The notes under the pieces: model-generated
Databases searched by the model: none
What the model was told of the DNA's origin: nothing
What the model saw: only the letters and a program-made list of their open reading frames with translations
Assembly: GCA_015485335.1 (NCBI GenBank)
Contig: WFTT01000118.1
Coordinates: 34,729-98,728 of the forward strand
Length of the DNA: 64,000 bases
Source: Robiginitomaculum sp.
Lineage (GTDB): Bacteria; Pseudomonadota; Alphaproteobacteria; Caulobacterales; Maricaulaceae
Reading direction: 5' to 3'
Program-made: the position numbers and the translations under genes
Shown here: piece by piece, positions 16,723 through 27,380 of the stretch
How the letters are laid out: every line of letters starts with the position of its first letter
How positions within the stretch are numbered: position 1 is the first letter of the stretch

Positions 16723-19422
16723 ATGGCGGATCTGGGGTTGCTCCCACCCATAGGCCTGAGTTCCAATTTGCTGATTGATGTTTTTAATGCACGATCGGCA
16801 CAAACACTTGCGCGTACATTTACGCCTGGACCATTGCCAAATTCCAAGGCGCCCGATACCTCGGTGCCGCCGCCATGGGATCCAGATGCCAAGCCACCCG
16901 GGTTGGAAAAAACACTCAATACAGTGCTGGCCCGCGGGGTCTTTTTTGAAAATAATCTGGGTGCCTTTTCCAATTCAGCGGCCCCACCGGATCAGAAAAA
17001 ACTGTTCGCACTATACAGCGGTATCAACAAGCTGGCGGCTCTGGCGACTGATGCGTCTGACCGGACGACCAGCGACGCGCGGCGCAGTTTTCTGAATAAA
17101 AGCTTTGCCAAGGGGATTACTCAACTGGGCAGTTTTCTGTCGGTTACCAAGTTTGACGAACTGAGCTTTTTGCAAGGGGAAAAACTGACCAGCGCCCGTT
17201 CCACCCTGGCGATTGGGCGTGGCAATAGTGAATTTGTTACCGGCGTAATCCAGGATGGTGCCTTTGATGCGCCCGTGGCATCCCTGGCGGGCAATGTGCA
17301 ATTTGATATTACAGCCAAAAAACTGAACGGGAATGTTGTCGTCAATATTGATCTGGCCGGCATGGGTACAACGCCGCGCAATCTGGATAATGTGGCCGCT
17401 TATATCAATACCAAACTGGCCGCCGCCGGTCTGGTGACCACCGTAAAACGAGTGAAAATCGGCACCCCCGACAAAAACGGTATTATTCCGGGAACACAGT
17501 TTGGTTTGAAATTTTCCGGGGTCAGTTCCGAACCTTTATCCTTTTCCACACCGACCAGCACGCCGTCGCTTTATACGGTGGGTACCAGCGGATTTGGCAA
17601 GGATCTGGCGGTTCAATTGATCCGCTATGACACGCAAACCGGGGCTGCCCCCACCGTGGCCTTTTCCAAACGGCTGGGCACCACCGAGGGGACGCCCAAC
17701 AAAGCCCTGGCGGTAAAAACCGGGGCCAATGGCGAGGTCTATGTGTTGTCCCAGTCAACGGGGACGACCGGGGGGCTGACCCCGCGGGGCACACAGGATG
17801 TGTTTTTGACCAAATACGATTCAACCGGCAAAGAGATTTTTACCCGCGGGATTGGGGCCGCCGATACGGCTTCGGGACTGGCACTGGCAGTGGCTGCTGA
17901 TGGTTCGGTTGTGGTGGCGGGCAAAGTTACCGGTATTTTGGGATCAACCACTAATTTCGGTGGGGCGGATGCCTTTGTCACCAAGTTTGATGCCACGGGC
18001 CGCGAAGTATTTGTAAAGCGCTTTGGCGGCGCCGGTACGGATGATGTACGCAGCATCGCACTGGGTGCCAATGGGAATATATATCTTGCCGGACGGACCA
18101 GCTCCCCGCTGAGTGGTACTCAGGGCGGCGGTGATGACGGCTATGTACGGGCCCTGTCATCAACTGGCGCCACGCTTTATACACGACAGTTTGGCGGTGC
18201 TGGCAATGAAACCGCCAATGCCATTACGGTGGATGCCAATGGTGACCTGTTGGTTGCCAGTGTGGAAAGCGGTGTTGGTAAATTACGTAAATACAGCGCC
18301 CTGGATGGGGTTTCAGCGGCGCTCTATACCCATGATCTGGGAACACTGGACGGGGGCACAATCAATTCGATCACACTAGATGGTACAGGCATTATTGTGG
18401 CCGGCAGTGCCGGTGCCGCCAATGCCCTGGGCACTGCGGTTACTGCTCATGCCGGTGGACGCGACGGCTTTGTCGCACGGATTGACGAAAATGGCCTGGG
18501 ACAGCCGGTACGCACCTATACCACGTTCCTGGGTACTAATACTGATGACCGGATAAATGATGTTGTGGCCTATGGCGGCAATCTGTATCTGGCAGGCAGC
18601 ACCACCGGCTCTCTGCCGGGCGGTGGCGTTCTGGCTGGCACTGAAAACGCATATTCTGCTGTGCTAAACGCGGCCAATGGTACCCAAACCGGCAGCGTAC
18701 AGGTCTCTGGCCGGGCTGGGTTTTCTTCGGCAGCAGCCATTGCGGTTGATCCACAAGGGGTCTCCATACTCGATGCCCTTGGCTTGCCCAGAGGCGATGT
18801 ACTTTATGCAGACAGCCGTCTGTTGACCGACCGTTCGCTGGCCCGTTCCGGCGACAGTTTCCTGATCAGTGTTGATGGTGGCGCAAAGCGCAAAGTGCGT
18901 ATCAGTGCCACTGATAATTACCGCACGCTGTCACAAAAAATAAACGCGATCACCCTGCTCGATGGCAAGGCCAGTGTGGTTCGTGGCACCGATGGGGATA
19001 CCTTGAAAATTACGGCCAGCAAGAGACATTCTATCGAACTGTTTGCCGGCCCAAAGGGGCGGGATTTGCTGAAAGCCCTTGGGCTGCCCGAAGGGGTAAT
19101 TCAGCCTTCAAAGGCTGTAAACACCAAAAACACGACACCTGCCGAGCCACCAACCTATGGTTTGGGGTTGGGCAGTGATCTGAACCTGAGCACGTTGACC
19201 GGCGCCAAGGCGGCTTCGGACATATTGCAACAGGCGCTGACTACGATCCGCTCGGCCTATCGTACCCTGACGCTGGATCCGGCCTTGAAAGACCTGCTCA
19301 ATGGCAAGGGCAAAGGCAGCGGCGGTCCGGTGCCGGCTTATTTGTCCAAACAGATCGCCAATTATTCTGCGGGGCTGAGCCGTTTGCAATCTGGCGGTGG
19401 CGGTGGCGGCTTTGTCGCTTGA
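16723..19422 (+). CDS. Large SBBP-repeat (beta-propeller) protein, resembles regulatory protein FlaEY
   Basis: TAAGGAG RBS 8 nt before the ATG; repeats like 'DAFVTKFDATGREVFVKRFGGAGTDDVRSIALGANGNIYLAGRTSS'; located beside the flagellin locus. Confidence 0.7.
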   Translation: MADLGLLPPIGLSSNLLIDVFNARSAQTLARTFTPGPLPNSKAPDTSVPPPWDPDAKPPGLEKTLNTVLARGVFFENNLGAFSNSAAPPDQKKLFALYSGINKLAALATDASDRTTSDARRSFLNKSFAKGITQLGSFLSVTKFDELSFLQGEKLTSARSTLAIGRGNSEFVTGVIQDGAFDAPVASLAGNVQFDITAKKLNGNVVVNIDLAGMGTTPRNLDNVAAYINTKLAAAGLVTTVKRVKIGTPDKNGIIPGTQFGLKFSGVSSEPLSFSTPTSTPSLYTVGTSGFGKDLAVQLIRYDTQTGAAPTVAFSKRLGTTEGTPNKALAVKTGANGEVYVLSQSTGTTGGLTPRGTQDVFLTKYDSTGKEIFTRGIGAADTASGLALAVAADGSVVVAGKVTGILGSTTNFGGADAFVTKFDATGREVFVKRFGGAGTDDVRSIALGANGNIYLAGRTSSPLSGTQGGGDDGYVRALSSTGATLYTRQFGGAGNETANAITVDANGDLLVASVESGVGKLRKYSALDGVSAALYTHDLGTLDGGTINSITLDGTGIIVAGSAGAANALGTAVTAHAGGRDGFVARIDENGLGQPVRTYTTFLGTNTDDRINDVVAYGGNLYLAGSTTGSLPGGGVLAGTENAYSAVLNAANGTQTGSVQVSGRAGFSSAAAIAVDPQGVSILDALGLPRGDVLYADSRLLTDRSLARSGDSFLISVDGGAKRKVRISATDNYRTLSQKINAITLLDGKASVVRGTDGDTLKITASKRHSIELFAGPKGRDLLKALGLPEGVIQPSKAVNTKNTTPAEPPTYGLGLGSDLNLSTLTGAKAASDILQQALTTIRSAYRTLTLDPALKDLLNGKGKGSGGPVPAYLSKQIANYSAGLSRLQSGGGGGGFVA

Positions 19423-19461
19423 TCCACTCATTGTTCTGATAATGCAAATGGCGTTCTGCCC

Positions 19462-22400
19462 CTAAAGGGATCCAGAGGCCGCCGAAGAGCCGTCAGAGGA
19501 TTCAAAGCGTTGTTGATAACGCTTCAGTACCGCTTTTAATTCGTCAGTTTTCGCCAGGGTGGGGGCCAGATCCTTGACCGGCACATTGCCCAGATATTTT
19601 TCCCGGCTTACCAGATCAAAGGTTTCGCTCTCTTTGGTTTGCGCCATGGCGGCAGAAAATTCATCGTGCAGAGCCTTTAACCCGGCCCGGTTGCGGCTCA
19701 GGGAAAGGGCAATGGCAGTGCGCAAGATCAGGTTTGCATCCTCGTCCTTAAGGCTATCAAGGCGGGTAATATACTGATTGACCACGCCCAGCATTAAGGG
19801 GCCGGCCATATTCCAGTCTTTGGATTGCCAGGCGATATTGGCGCGCAAAATGGCTGCTTCGCGGGTGCGGTCGGTTTCTATGAGTTCCAGCGCATGGTCA
19901 GACTTGCCAAGGGCAACCAGCGCGCGGGCCTCGATCAGGCGGCGTTGTTGATTAAGGGCTTTGGGCAGGCGTGCCTGGCGGGTGCCGCGAATGGCATCTA
20001 GCGCTTTTTCCGGCTTGCGATCCATCAGGTATATCAAGGCTAATTTGGCCGCAACCTGGGCCCGGGCTTGACCAGAGCGAATACGGTTGTCCACCTGGTG
20101 CTGCAATAATTCTGTGGCCTGAGGCAAAAGGTCAAAATCCACCAGCCGGTCTGCCAACAGGCGCAACATGCGGTCGCCGTCGGCTCCAATGGGGACCATA
20201 TCAATGAACTGATAGAACAGGGCCAGGGCCTGCACCGGATCCATGTCATCGGCCCCACCGTGCAAAAACAGGTCATTAAAAATGGTGTGCATGTCTTTGG
20301 AGATACGTCGGGTTACCGGGCTGTCCGGAAAGCGCTTAACGGCGGTGTTCATGGCTTTTAACGCACGATTATAATCGCCGATTTCTCCGTAAATTTTACC
20401 CAGTGCCAGCACTTCTTCCAGTTCCGTACTGTCGCCACGCCAGCGATAGCGCAGATTTTCCAGTATGTTGGCCGCCTCTTCGGGTTTCAGCTCGCCGGCC
20501 TGTGTACGCAGGCGCGTAATCTGGAACAGGGCCTGTGTTTCCAATGGCTCATAGCCTGCCTCGGCAACTTTTTCATAATGGCGAATGGCCTCCTTGATGT
20601 TGCCGCTGGCCTCGGCAAAGGCGGCCCGGACCAGGCGTGTACGCAGGCGTGTGTCCAGTTCGGCGTCAATGGCCAGTGCTTCGTCAATTTGTCTTTTGGT
20701 GGCCCCCAGATCGTTCAGTTCCAGCGCAGAGCGCGCATAGGCATTACGAAAGCGGGCCTGCCATTCGGGTACAAACAGGTAAAACGCCTCGCGCCCGGAA
20801 TCAAACTCCCGCCGGGCCGTGCCCCAGTCTTCCATCTGAGCCGCCAGATAGCCGCGCCACAATGCCGCCGATGGATCCCGGTTAAGGGTCTGGGCCGCAA
20901 AGTCGGCCCGGGCATCCTTGATCCGGTGTATCAATACATTGGCCGTACCGCGCAGCGCCCTGAACTGTGCATCCTGTACCAGCATCGGGTCCAGCCGTTG
21001 TGCCAGTTCCAGCATGCCAAGGGCTTCGGGGGCCAAATGATTGGCCACCAGAAAACGTGCCATGGCGATGCGTGCCTGGGGATCCGTCTGTTCAGCCGCT
21101 ACATGGCGCAACAGGGCGTCGTAATTTTCATTAAAGCTCAGGTCCGGATCGGGCTGGGACCAACCGTCAAAATCAATAAATCCCGGGGTGGCATTGCGGG
21201 CCGGCAGGGCCACACTGGAATGGGCGCGATTATTGGCCGCTATATGCGTTGGTCGGGCTGTTGGGGTCAAAGAAAGACCTTCTTTGGTGCGGACAATCAC
21301 CTGGTCTTTATGTTGTTCAAACATGACGCCGTCGGCATTGATTTCAAACGCCAGGCCATGGGCCGACGACAGGGCGGTCACATCAACAAACTGGCGTTGT
21401 GATTGTACCCCGGTGATCGGGCCAAGGGCTGTGGCCACGCTGATCTGGTCGCCAATAATGGGATCGTCCAGCGTGTGTATTTTTGTGACATTGGGCAGAT
21501 CCGCAATCAATATGCCTGGGCCGGAGCCATCAGCCTCGCGGTACAGGTTCAACTTTCTGGGCGTATTGTTCAGTTTTTCACCAAACGAAAATACCCAATG
21601 AGCACCTCCTTCGCTGACCTGTACTTCGATCTGGGTAGAGGGCGGCACCTGAAAGCGGGCACCACTGGTCGTGGCGGTCTGAAAGGTTTCAAAGCCGCGA
21701 ATATGCTGGCTGGCACCGCGCTGTAATTCTGTCAGATCCAAAGAGGCATTGTCGTCAAACATTACCCAGATGTTTTCTGCGCGGCGAAAGGCGGCGCTGC
21801 CGACCGGGGCGGCAAAGGTGAAGGCCAGTTGCAAATCGGTGCCAATGCGTGAAACCTTGGCGCGAATGATCCCGTTGCCCGGGCTGGGATCCTGATAAAC
21901 CTTCGGGGCGGGGGTAGGGGCTTTCTCGCTTTTGGCATGAACCTCGACTTTTGGTTTGGGATTGTTTTTTGGTAATGGTTGGCTGTCATGTCTGGGTTCA
22001 AAAAGATCGACCAGCACTTTGGGACCATCCACCCACATACGGGCCTGAAAACCCGGGGCAAGGCCAAATTTTACATAGGTTTTACCCTTGCGGACTTCGC
22101 TGGTGGCGTTAATTAGCCCACGCGGTGCATGGACATTAAGGACCGCCAGGTCAGGAACCGCAGGGCGATCAAATACCAGCTCGGCCATATTGCCCGATTT
22201 GTTCAGCTTATGGCCAACCGGCTTGGTCCAATCGAAGGCGATACGTGTGTATTCGCTGGTTTCGGCTGCCCGTACCCTCAGGGGAATGGCGGGGCGCGGC
22301 CGACGGGGCATGGATTTGGTTTTTTCCGCCCTTAAGGCCGCCCGCTTTTGCGCTTCGGACATTTGGCGTAATTCGACCTCGCGCCGGGAAATCAGGTCCG

Positions 22401-22812
22401 GCAATTTTACCGTGCGGTTTGGGGCAACCAGATCAATGGCAAAAAGATTATAAGAACGTCTGGTGCTGACTTCGCTTTTCTGGCGCAGCGCAATCCGCAT
22501 GGTGTGCCCGTCCGGGTCAACGCGGATCAGTGCGATAACATCTTTCAGATCGCTAAGCAGGGGGGCGGTATTCACGCTATAGGCTTGGGAGAAGCGGGCG
22601 ATCAAAACCCCGTTTTTGATTTCTGCTTTCAGGGATAAATCCTTGTCAGCCTCGTTTTCGGGCCAGGCGGCGATAATACGGGCATAGCCATCGCCTTTTT
22701 CGCCTTTTAGCGTAATGGGGGTGGCAGCCTGGGCAATGCCGGAAAAGGCAAGGCATATCCACGTCATGCAGACCATGATCAGTGCAGATTTTATGTGACG
22801 TAACCGCGTCAT
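19462..22812 (-). CDS. Large secreted/periplasmic TPR protein (1116 aa)
   Basis: N-terminal signal peptide 'IKSALIMVCMTWICLAFSGIAQA'; TPR-like helices in C-terminal half. Confidence 0.75.
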   Translation of the reverse strand: MTRLRHIKSALIMVCMTWICLAFSGIAQAATPITLKGEKGDGYARIIAAWPENEADKDLSLKAEIKNGVLIARFSQAYSVNTAPLLSDLKDVIALIRVDPDGHTMRIALRQKSEVSTRRSYNLFAIDLVAPNRTVKLPDLISRREVELRQMSEAQKRAALRAEKTKSMPRRPRPAIPLRVRAAETSEYTRIAFDWTKPVGHKLNKSGNMAELVFDRPAVPDLAVLNVHAPRGLINATSEVRKGKTYVKFGLAPGFQARMWVDGPKVLVDLFEPRHDSQPLPKNNPKPKVEVHAKSEKAPTPAPKVYQDPSPGNGIIRAKVSRIGTDLQLAFTFAAPVGSAAFRRAENIWVMFDDNASLDLTELQRGASQHIRGFETFQTATTSGARFQVPPSTQIEVQVSEGGAHWVFSFGEKLNNTPRKLNLYREADGSGPGILIADLPNVTKIHTLDDPIIGDQISVATALGPITGVQSQRQFVDVTALSSAHGLAFEINADGVMFEQHKDQVIVRTKEGLSLTPTARPTHIAANNRAHSSVALPARNATPGFIDFDGWSQPDPDLSFNENYDALLRHVAAEQTDPQARIAMARFLVANHLAPEALGMLELAQRLDPMLVQDAQFRALRGTANVLIHRIKDARADFAAQTLNRDPSAALWRGYLAAQMEDWGTARREFDSGREAFYLFVPEWQARFRNAYARSALELNDLGATKRQIDEALAIDAELDTRLRTRLVRAAFAEASGNIKEAIRHYEKVAEAGYEPLETQALFQITRLRTQAGELKPEEAANILENLRYRWRGDSTELEEVLALGKIYGEIGDYNRALKAMNTAVKRFPDSPVTRRISKDMHTIFNDLFLHGGADDMDPVQALALFYQFIDMVPIGADGDRMLRLLADRLVDFDLLPQATELLQHQVDNRIRSGQARAQVAAKLALIYLMDRKPEKALDAIRGTRQARLPKALNQQRRLIEARALVALGKSDHALELIETDRTREAAILRANIAWQSKDWNMAGPLMLGVVNQYITRLDSLKDEDANLILRTAIALSLSRNRAGLKALHDEFSAAMAQTKESETFDLVSREKYLGNVPVKDLAPTLAKTDELKAVLKRYQQRFESSDGSSAASGSL

Positions 22813-22907
22813 TTTTTATCACACATGCCAAACCCGGCCGAAACAGGCCGTATCTGTTACGAATCATAAGTCCTGAGTGTTAAGCGCATGTTAGAATTTT
22901 GTGGCGT

Positions 22908-23690
22908 TTACGCAGTAAATTGTTCGATCAGAATGCGTTCTTCCAATGCCTTGCCTTCATCAAACAGCATGGACAGGGCAATGGTCCGGCTTTCGCGGAC
23001 ATTGACCACGGCCACATGGCGTACTTCACGATTGTCGGCTACGGCACTGACGGGGCGTTTTTCCGCCTCGCGAATTTCAAATGTAACCTCGGCAGAGCGC
23101 GGTAATAAGGCCCCCCGCCACCGGCGCGGGCGAAAGGCGCTTATGGGGGTCAGAGCCAAAACCGCGGCGTTAAGGGGAATAACCGGGCCATGGGCCGATA
23201 GATTATAGGCGGTGCTGCCCGCCGGGGTGGACACCAGAATACCATCGGCGATCAATTCTTTCAGGCGTTCCTTGCCGTCAATAATGACCCTGATTTTGGC
23301 GCTTTGGTGAATTTGCCGCAGCAGTGATACTTCGTTGATTGCCAGGGCATTAAACGTACCGCCATCCACCGTGGTGCCGGTCATCCGCAAGGGACGAATT
23401 TGGGTGCGCTCCGCCTTAGCCAGTCTTGCATATAGGTCTTCCTTATTGGGTTCATTCATCAAAAAACCGACCGAGCCGCAATTGATACCAAAAACCGGTA
23501 TTTGCCGACCTATATTTTTATGCAGGGTTTCCAGCATGAAACCATCGCCGCCAATGGCAATGATAACATCGGCTTCATCGATGGGGGTTTGGCCATAGGT
23601 TTCAACAAATGCGGCCATGGCCTTGCGCGCTTCGGCGCGCGCGCCGGCAACAAAAGACAGTTTATGATATGACTTTGGTATTGTGCTCAT
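22908..23690 (-). CDS. nadK: NAD kinase
   Basis: '[41 protein letters not shown]', '[25 protein letters not shown]'. Confidence 0.95.
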   Translation of the reverse strand: MSTIPKSYHKLSFVAGARAEARKAMAAFVETYGQTPIDEADVIIAIGGDGFMLETLHKNIGRQIPVFGINCGSVGFLMNEPNKEDLYARLAKAERTQIRPLRMTGTTVDGGTFNALAINEVSLLRQIHQSAKIRVIIDGKERLKELIADGILVSTPAGSTAYNLSAHGPVIPLNAAVLALTPISAFRPRRWRGALLPRSAEVTFEIREAEKRPVSAVADNREVRHVAVVNVRESRTIALSMLFDEGKALEERILIEQFTA

Positions 23691-23720
23691 AAGCTCCCGT
23701 CTCCGAAAGCCGGCCATAAG

Positions 23721-24821
23721 TCAAGCTTCGCGGCTTAACAATCTCAGGGCCACGGCGGCAGCGGCGGGCGAATGACTACCAAAGGCATCGGCCGCTTTAT
23801 TGCCTTCTTTGCCACGAAGCGGGGGAACTTCCATGCCGGCGCTGACCATGGCACTGTGGATCATGGGAAAGGCGCCGCGGTCAATTCTGGCAGCACGGCA
23901 AGACAGCGCAACCGCATAGAGTGCGTCACGTTCCAGCGCAGAACGAAATTGATCCAGCCCAACCCCCGCCATACGGGCCAGGGCATGTTCGAACATGATA
24001 AACTTTTTATCATTCAGGCACTTGATGATGAAAGACCCACTAAGACGTTCGGCTTTGGCAAGCTTGTCCACCAGGGTTTTGGCGGCATCTTCCAGTTTCT
24101 GATCCGGATCTGGCGGTGGGCGCTGTCCCTTGTTCATAATGGCTTCTTTGACCACTGCCGAAAGGTGATTGCCATCAATGCCAAAACGCGCAGCAATCAT
24201 TTTGCGCATGGGTTCGTCCGAATATGCAAACAAAGAGGGGATCAGACTGCGCGGCATGTCCTTGCGTAATGTCAGTTTGGCGCGCAAGGGCTCGATCCGG
24301 CGTGAAACCCGAACACAGGTTGCAAAGGATTCCATGCTGAGTTTGGCACTGGCATTTTCCACCAAGGCGGTCATCACGCTGGGCTCGTCATGGCGGATCA
24401 GTGCCTCGGTAACCGTGGTGCCGATATTGGGACGGTGTGCAATCAGCGCCCGATGTTCAATGCCCATAACCTTGGAAAGTTCGACCAGGTCTTTTTCCCG
24501 CAAAACCGGGCTGGAGGTAATGACAGGTTCGGCGACTTTGGGTGGGCCTTTGGCAATGGTCATGATCAATGGATGCGAGGCCCATGCCGCCTTGCACAAC
24601 TTGCCCGAAAGGGTCAATTGTGCGGTCTGGTGAACGCGCGGAAACAGGATCATCATGATCTGCCCGACGGCCTCTTCTGTGACCTTGTCCTCTAGTGGCC
24701 CCAGCGCGCACAGGGAACCAAGGGCCAGCAATAATTGGTCACGATGAGCCGGGTCATTTGATTGCGCAAGGCGCGCCAGATCAGACATTTTGAACTGGGA
24801 GGTCAACCCCATGGTAAGCAC
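23721..24821 (-). CDS. DUF2336 domain-containing protein
   Basis: Helical repeat protein 'MSDLARLAQSNDPAHRDQLLLALGSL...' typical of alphaproteobacterial DUF2336. Confidence 0.75.
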   Translation of the reverse strand: MLTMGLTSQFKMSDLARLAQSNDPAHRDQLLLALGSLCALGPLEDKVTEEAVGQIMMILFPRVHQTAQLTLSGKLCKAAWASHPLIMTIAKGPPKVAEPVITSSPVLREKDLVELSKVMGIEHRALIAHRPNIGTTVTEALIRHDEPSVMTALVENASAKLSMESFATCVRVSRRIEPLRAKLTLRKDMPRSLIPSLFAYSDEPMRKMIAARFGIDGNHLSAVVKEAIMNKGQRPPPDPDQKLEDAAKTLVDKLAKAERLSGSFIIKCLNDKKFIMFEHALARMAGVGLDQFRSALERDALYAVALSCRAARIDRGAFPMIHSAMVSAGMEVPPLRGKEGNKAADAFGSHSPAAAAVALRLLSREA

Positions 24822-25007
24822 CCTACATTCCCATTTAAAGAGGTATTCTTAAGCCAAGCCATTGATGCCACGTTAATATTTTGCATCGGTACTGCAATTT
24901 TCTAAACATGGTTACAAAACCCTGTATATCCGGATTTTCAGAATTTCCTTTGACCATTCCTGTTTATTTTCGCAAAGTATAAATAAGAGGGTAGGGGAAG
25001 AATAATA

Positions 25008-25838
25008 ATGTGCAGATTACGTTTAGTACGCATAATCGTTTTGTTTATACGAGCATATATGCTTGCAATAATTCTTGGCATTGCTTGGTGTGGCGGTTCC
25101 TATGCAGGGGCATGGCCGATGGAAAAGGGAAAAGGGCAGAGTATAACAACATTTACATGGCAAGGTGGTGCAAAAGGGTTTGATCGGCACGGTAAAGCCC
25201 GCGTGGATTTAAGTTTTCAAAAATATGAAAATGCAGTTTTTGTAGAATATGGCGTTACAGAAAAGTGGACTGTGGTTGCGCGCCCGGCGGTGCAAAATGT
25301 GCGGTTGCGTTTTGATGAGGTTGTGGACCAGGCCAAGGGGCTTGGGGCCACCGAATTGTCGATGCGACGGGCCCTTCCCGGGTGGAGGCAATGGGTGATT
25401 TCGGCACAGGCCGGTGCATTTATTCCCGGCAGTGTGGAAAACGGTTTTGATAAGCCCCTTGGTCAAAGTGGTCTGGATTGGGAGGTCAGAGCGCTGGCCG
25501 GTCGGCCGCTAAAGCTGGCGGATCGCCCTGGTTTTCTTGATCTGCAATTGGCGTTTCGTGAACGCTCTCGGGGATCCGGTAATGAGGTTCGGCTGGATAC
25601 CACGCTGGGCAGTCAGTTAAGCCGACGTCTGCAGGTGCATGTACAGTCCAATATTGTGGTGGGGATGCCATCGTCCAGACCCGATATTCGCACGGTGGAC
25701 AGCCTGAAAGCCCAAGCCAGTGCAGTCTGGTTTTTCAAACGAAAAACAGGGCTGCAGCTTTCTTTGTCCCGCACGCTGTTGGGGCGCAATGTGGTCCGTG
25801 ATTCTGGCCTTACCCTGGGGTTCTGGCAAAGGTTTTAA
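25008..25838 (+). CDS. Hypothetical secreted/outer-membrane protein
   Basis: N-terminal hydrophobic signal, alternating polar/aromatic beta pattern ending in aromatic 'GLTLGFWQRF' (beta-barrel-like C-terminus). Confidence 0.6.
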   Translation: MCRLRLVRIIVLFIRAYMLAIILGIAWCGGSYAGAWPMEKGKGQSITTFTWQGGAKGFDRHGKARVDLSFQKYENAVFVEYGVTEKWTVVARPAVQNVRLRFDEVVDQAKGLGATELSMRRALPGWRQWVISAQAGAFIPGSVENGFDKPLGQSGLDWEVRALAGRPLKLADRPGFLDLQLAFRERSRGSGNEVRLDTTLGSQLSRRLQVHVQSNIVVGMPSSRPDIRTVDSLKAQASAVWFFKRKTGLQLSLSRTLLGRNVVRDSGLTLGFWQRF

Positions 25839-26332
25839 TCGGTGGCTGCGCTTTCTTTCAATACATAGGCCAACAGATCGCGCCGGGATTTCTCATCGCG
25901 GATGCCAATAAAGGACATGCTGGTGCCTGGCACCGTGTTGCGTGGGCTTTGGATCCATTGGTCCAATGTGGCCTTGTCCCAGATAATGCCAGCCTTTTTC
26001 AGGGCGCTGGAATACCGGAATCCTTCACTGGTGGCGGCGGGCTTTCCCAAAATGCCATAGAGGTTGGGGCCAACCTTGTGACGTCCCCCTTTGATAATCG
26101 TATGGCACACCTTGCATTTTGAAAACTGTCGTTGCCCATTGACCAGGTCGGGGGTGGGGGCTTCTGCAGAGTGCTCTCGGGCCTCTTCGATCTCTTCTCT
26201 ATGCTCTATATCCGCACGAACCAGAGTATTTTCGTGCGTCTCTTCGGCTTTTTCAACAGTGGAGTTTTCCCCACAGGCAGCAATGCCGGCGTACATCAGC
26301 AGGTTGATCAAGATTAGTGTGGGCTTGTTCAT
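25835..26332 (-). CDS. c-type cytochrome, probable lipoprotein
   Basis: Lipobox-like 'AGIAACGEN'; 'GQRQFSKCKVCHTIIKGGRHKVGPNLYGILGKPA'; Met ligand region 'PGTSMSFIGI'. Confidence 0.9.
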   Translation of the reverse strand: MNKPTLILINLLMYAGIAACGENSTVEKAEETHENTLVRADIEHREEIEEAREHSAEAPTPDLVNGQRQFSKCKVCHTIIKGGRHKVGPNLYGILGKPAATSEGFRYSSALKKAGIIWDKATLDQWIQSPRNTVPGTSMSFIGIRDEKSRRDLLAYVLKESAATD

Positions 26333-26616
26333 TGATTATCTCATTTTCTGGGCATAATCCCGACGGGCATTGGGGCACCAGGCCGGGGTATTCATCAGTA
26401 TTCAGTATCCTGTTTGTCGGAGCAGAATTTAATAGTATGCAGGTGGTTTTCAAAAGACTGTAGCATAATACCTGCAATGGAAAAGGGCTGTTTAGGTGCA
26501 GGCAACAAATATCAAATTTGTTGCGCAAGTCACTAAAAAAATAGTGTTTTTCCTACTTTGAAAGCCGGGAAAATTCAGTATCAATAGTCTCTCACCAGAG
26601 CCTTTGCGGGGCACCC

Positions 26617-27345
26617 ATGAGTACAAATTCTCTTTTGCTGTGGCAGTTGATTGTCAAGGATATCGAAGTCAAAATCGCTTCTGGCGAATTGCCTCCGGGG
26701 GCACGGCTGCCCACGGAAAACAAGCTTGCAGAGCATTATGATGTGAACCGCCACACGGTGCGCCGGGCGATCCACGCACTGGTTATGCAAAACCTGGTCG
26801 AGGTAACCCAAGGGCGAGGCAGCTTTGTCTGTCGCCCCCGGGTCAGTATTGATTATTCCAAAGATATTTATGCACCATCAGACGTTCAGATTGTGCTGGC
26901 AAAAAGCGGGCATGGCCACGAAAAGCCGCTTCGAACCGAACCGGCCAGCGCGCAAATGGCCAAGGCCTTGCAGATCGAGCCATCGGACCCGGTGGCGGTA
27001 CTGGATTTTGAGGTATTTGCCGCCGATGGTGAACCCTTGGCGCTGACTACCCGTACGTTGCCGCTGGAGCGGGTACCCGGAATTCTGGATGCGGTGGCGG
27101 CCGTGGGTAATCTGCCCAAGGCGCTGGAGCGATTGAACCTGTGCCGTATTTCCCGCAAGTGGGTACGCACACGGGCCAGAACCGCCAGCGCCGAAGAGCG
27201 CGCGGCGTTAAACATTGCCTTGCACACCCCCTTATTGGTGGTGGGCTGTCTTTTTATCAATGCCGAGGCCAAGCCGGTTTTGCACGATTGTTCCTTGTTT
27301 GCAGCGGACCGGGTAGAGGTCTATTCTCATAACGTACCGGGCTAG
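26617..27345 (+). CDS. GntR/HutC-family regulator, PhnF-like
   Basis: wHTH 'GARLPTENKLAEHYDVNRHTVRRAIHALVMQNLVEVTQGRGSFV' plus UTRA-like C-terminal domain. Confidence 0.88.
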   Translation: MSTNSLLLWQLIVKDIEVKIASGELPPGARLPTENKLAEHYDVNRHTVRRAIHALVMQNLVEVTQGRGSFVCRPRVSIDYSKDIYAPSDVQIVLAKSGHGHEKPLRTEPASAQMAKALQIEPSDPVAVLDFEVFAADGEPLALTTRTLPLERVPGILDAVAAVGNLPKALERLNLCRISRKWVRTRARTASAEERAALNIALHTPLLVVGCLFINAEAKPVLHDCSLFAADRVEVYSHNVPG

Positions 27346-27380
27346 CCTTGCGCCGGCATTGTTAAAAAGGAAACAGGTCC

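Noticed and set aside
20578-21402. 274-aa + strand ORF opposite the large TPR protein
   Set aside because: Shadow ORF with no domain signature
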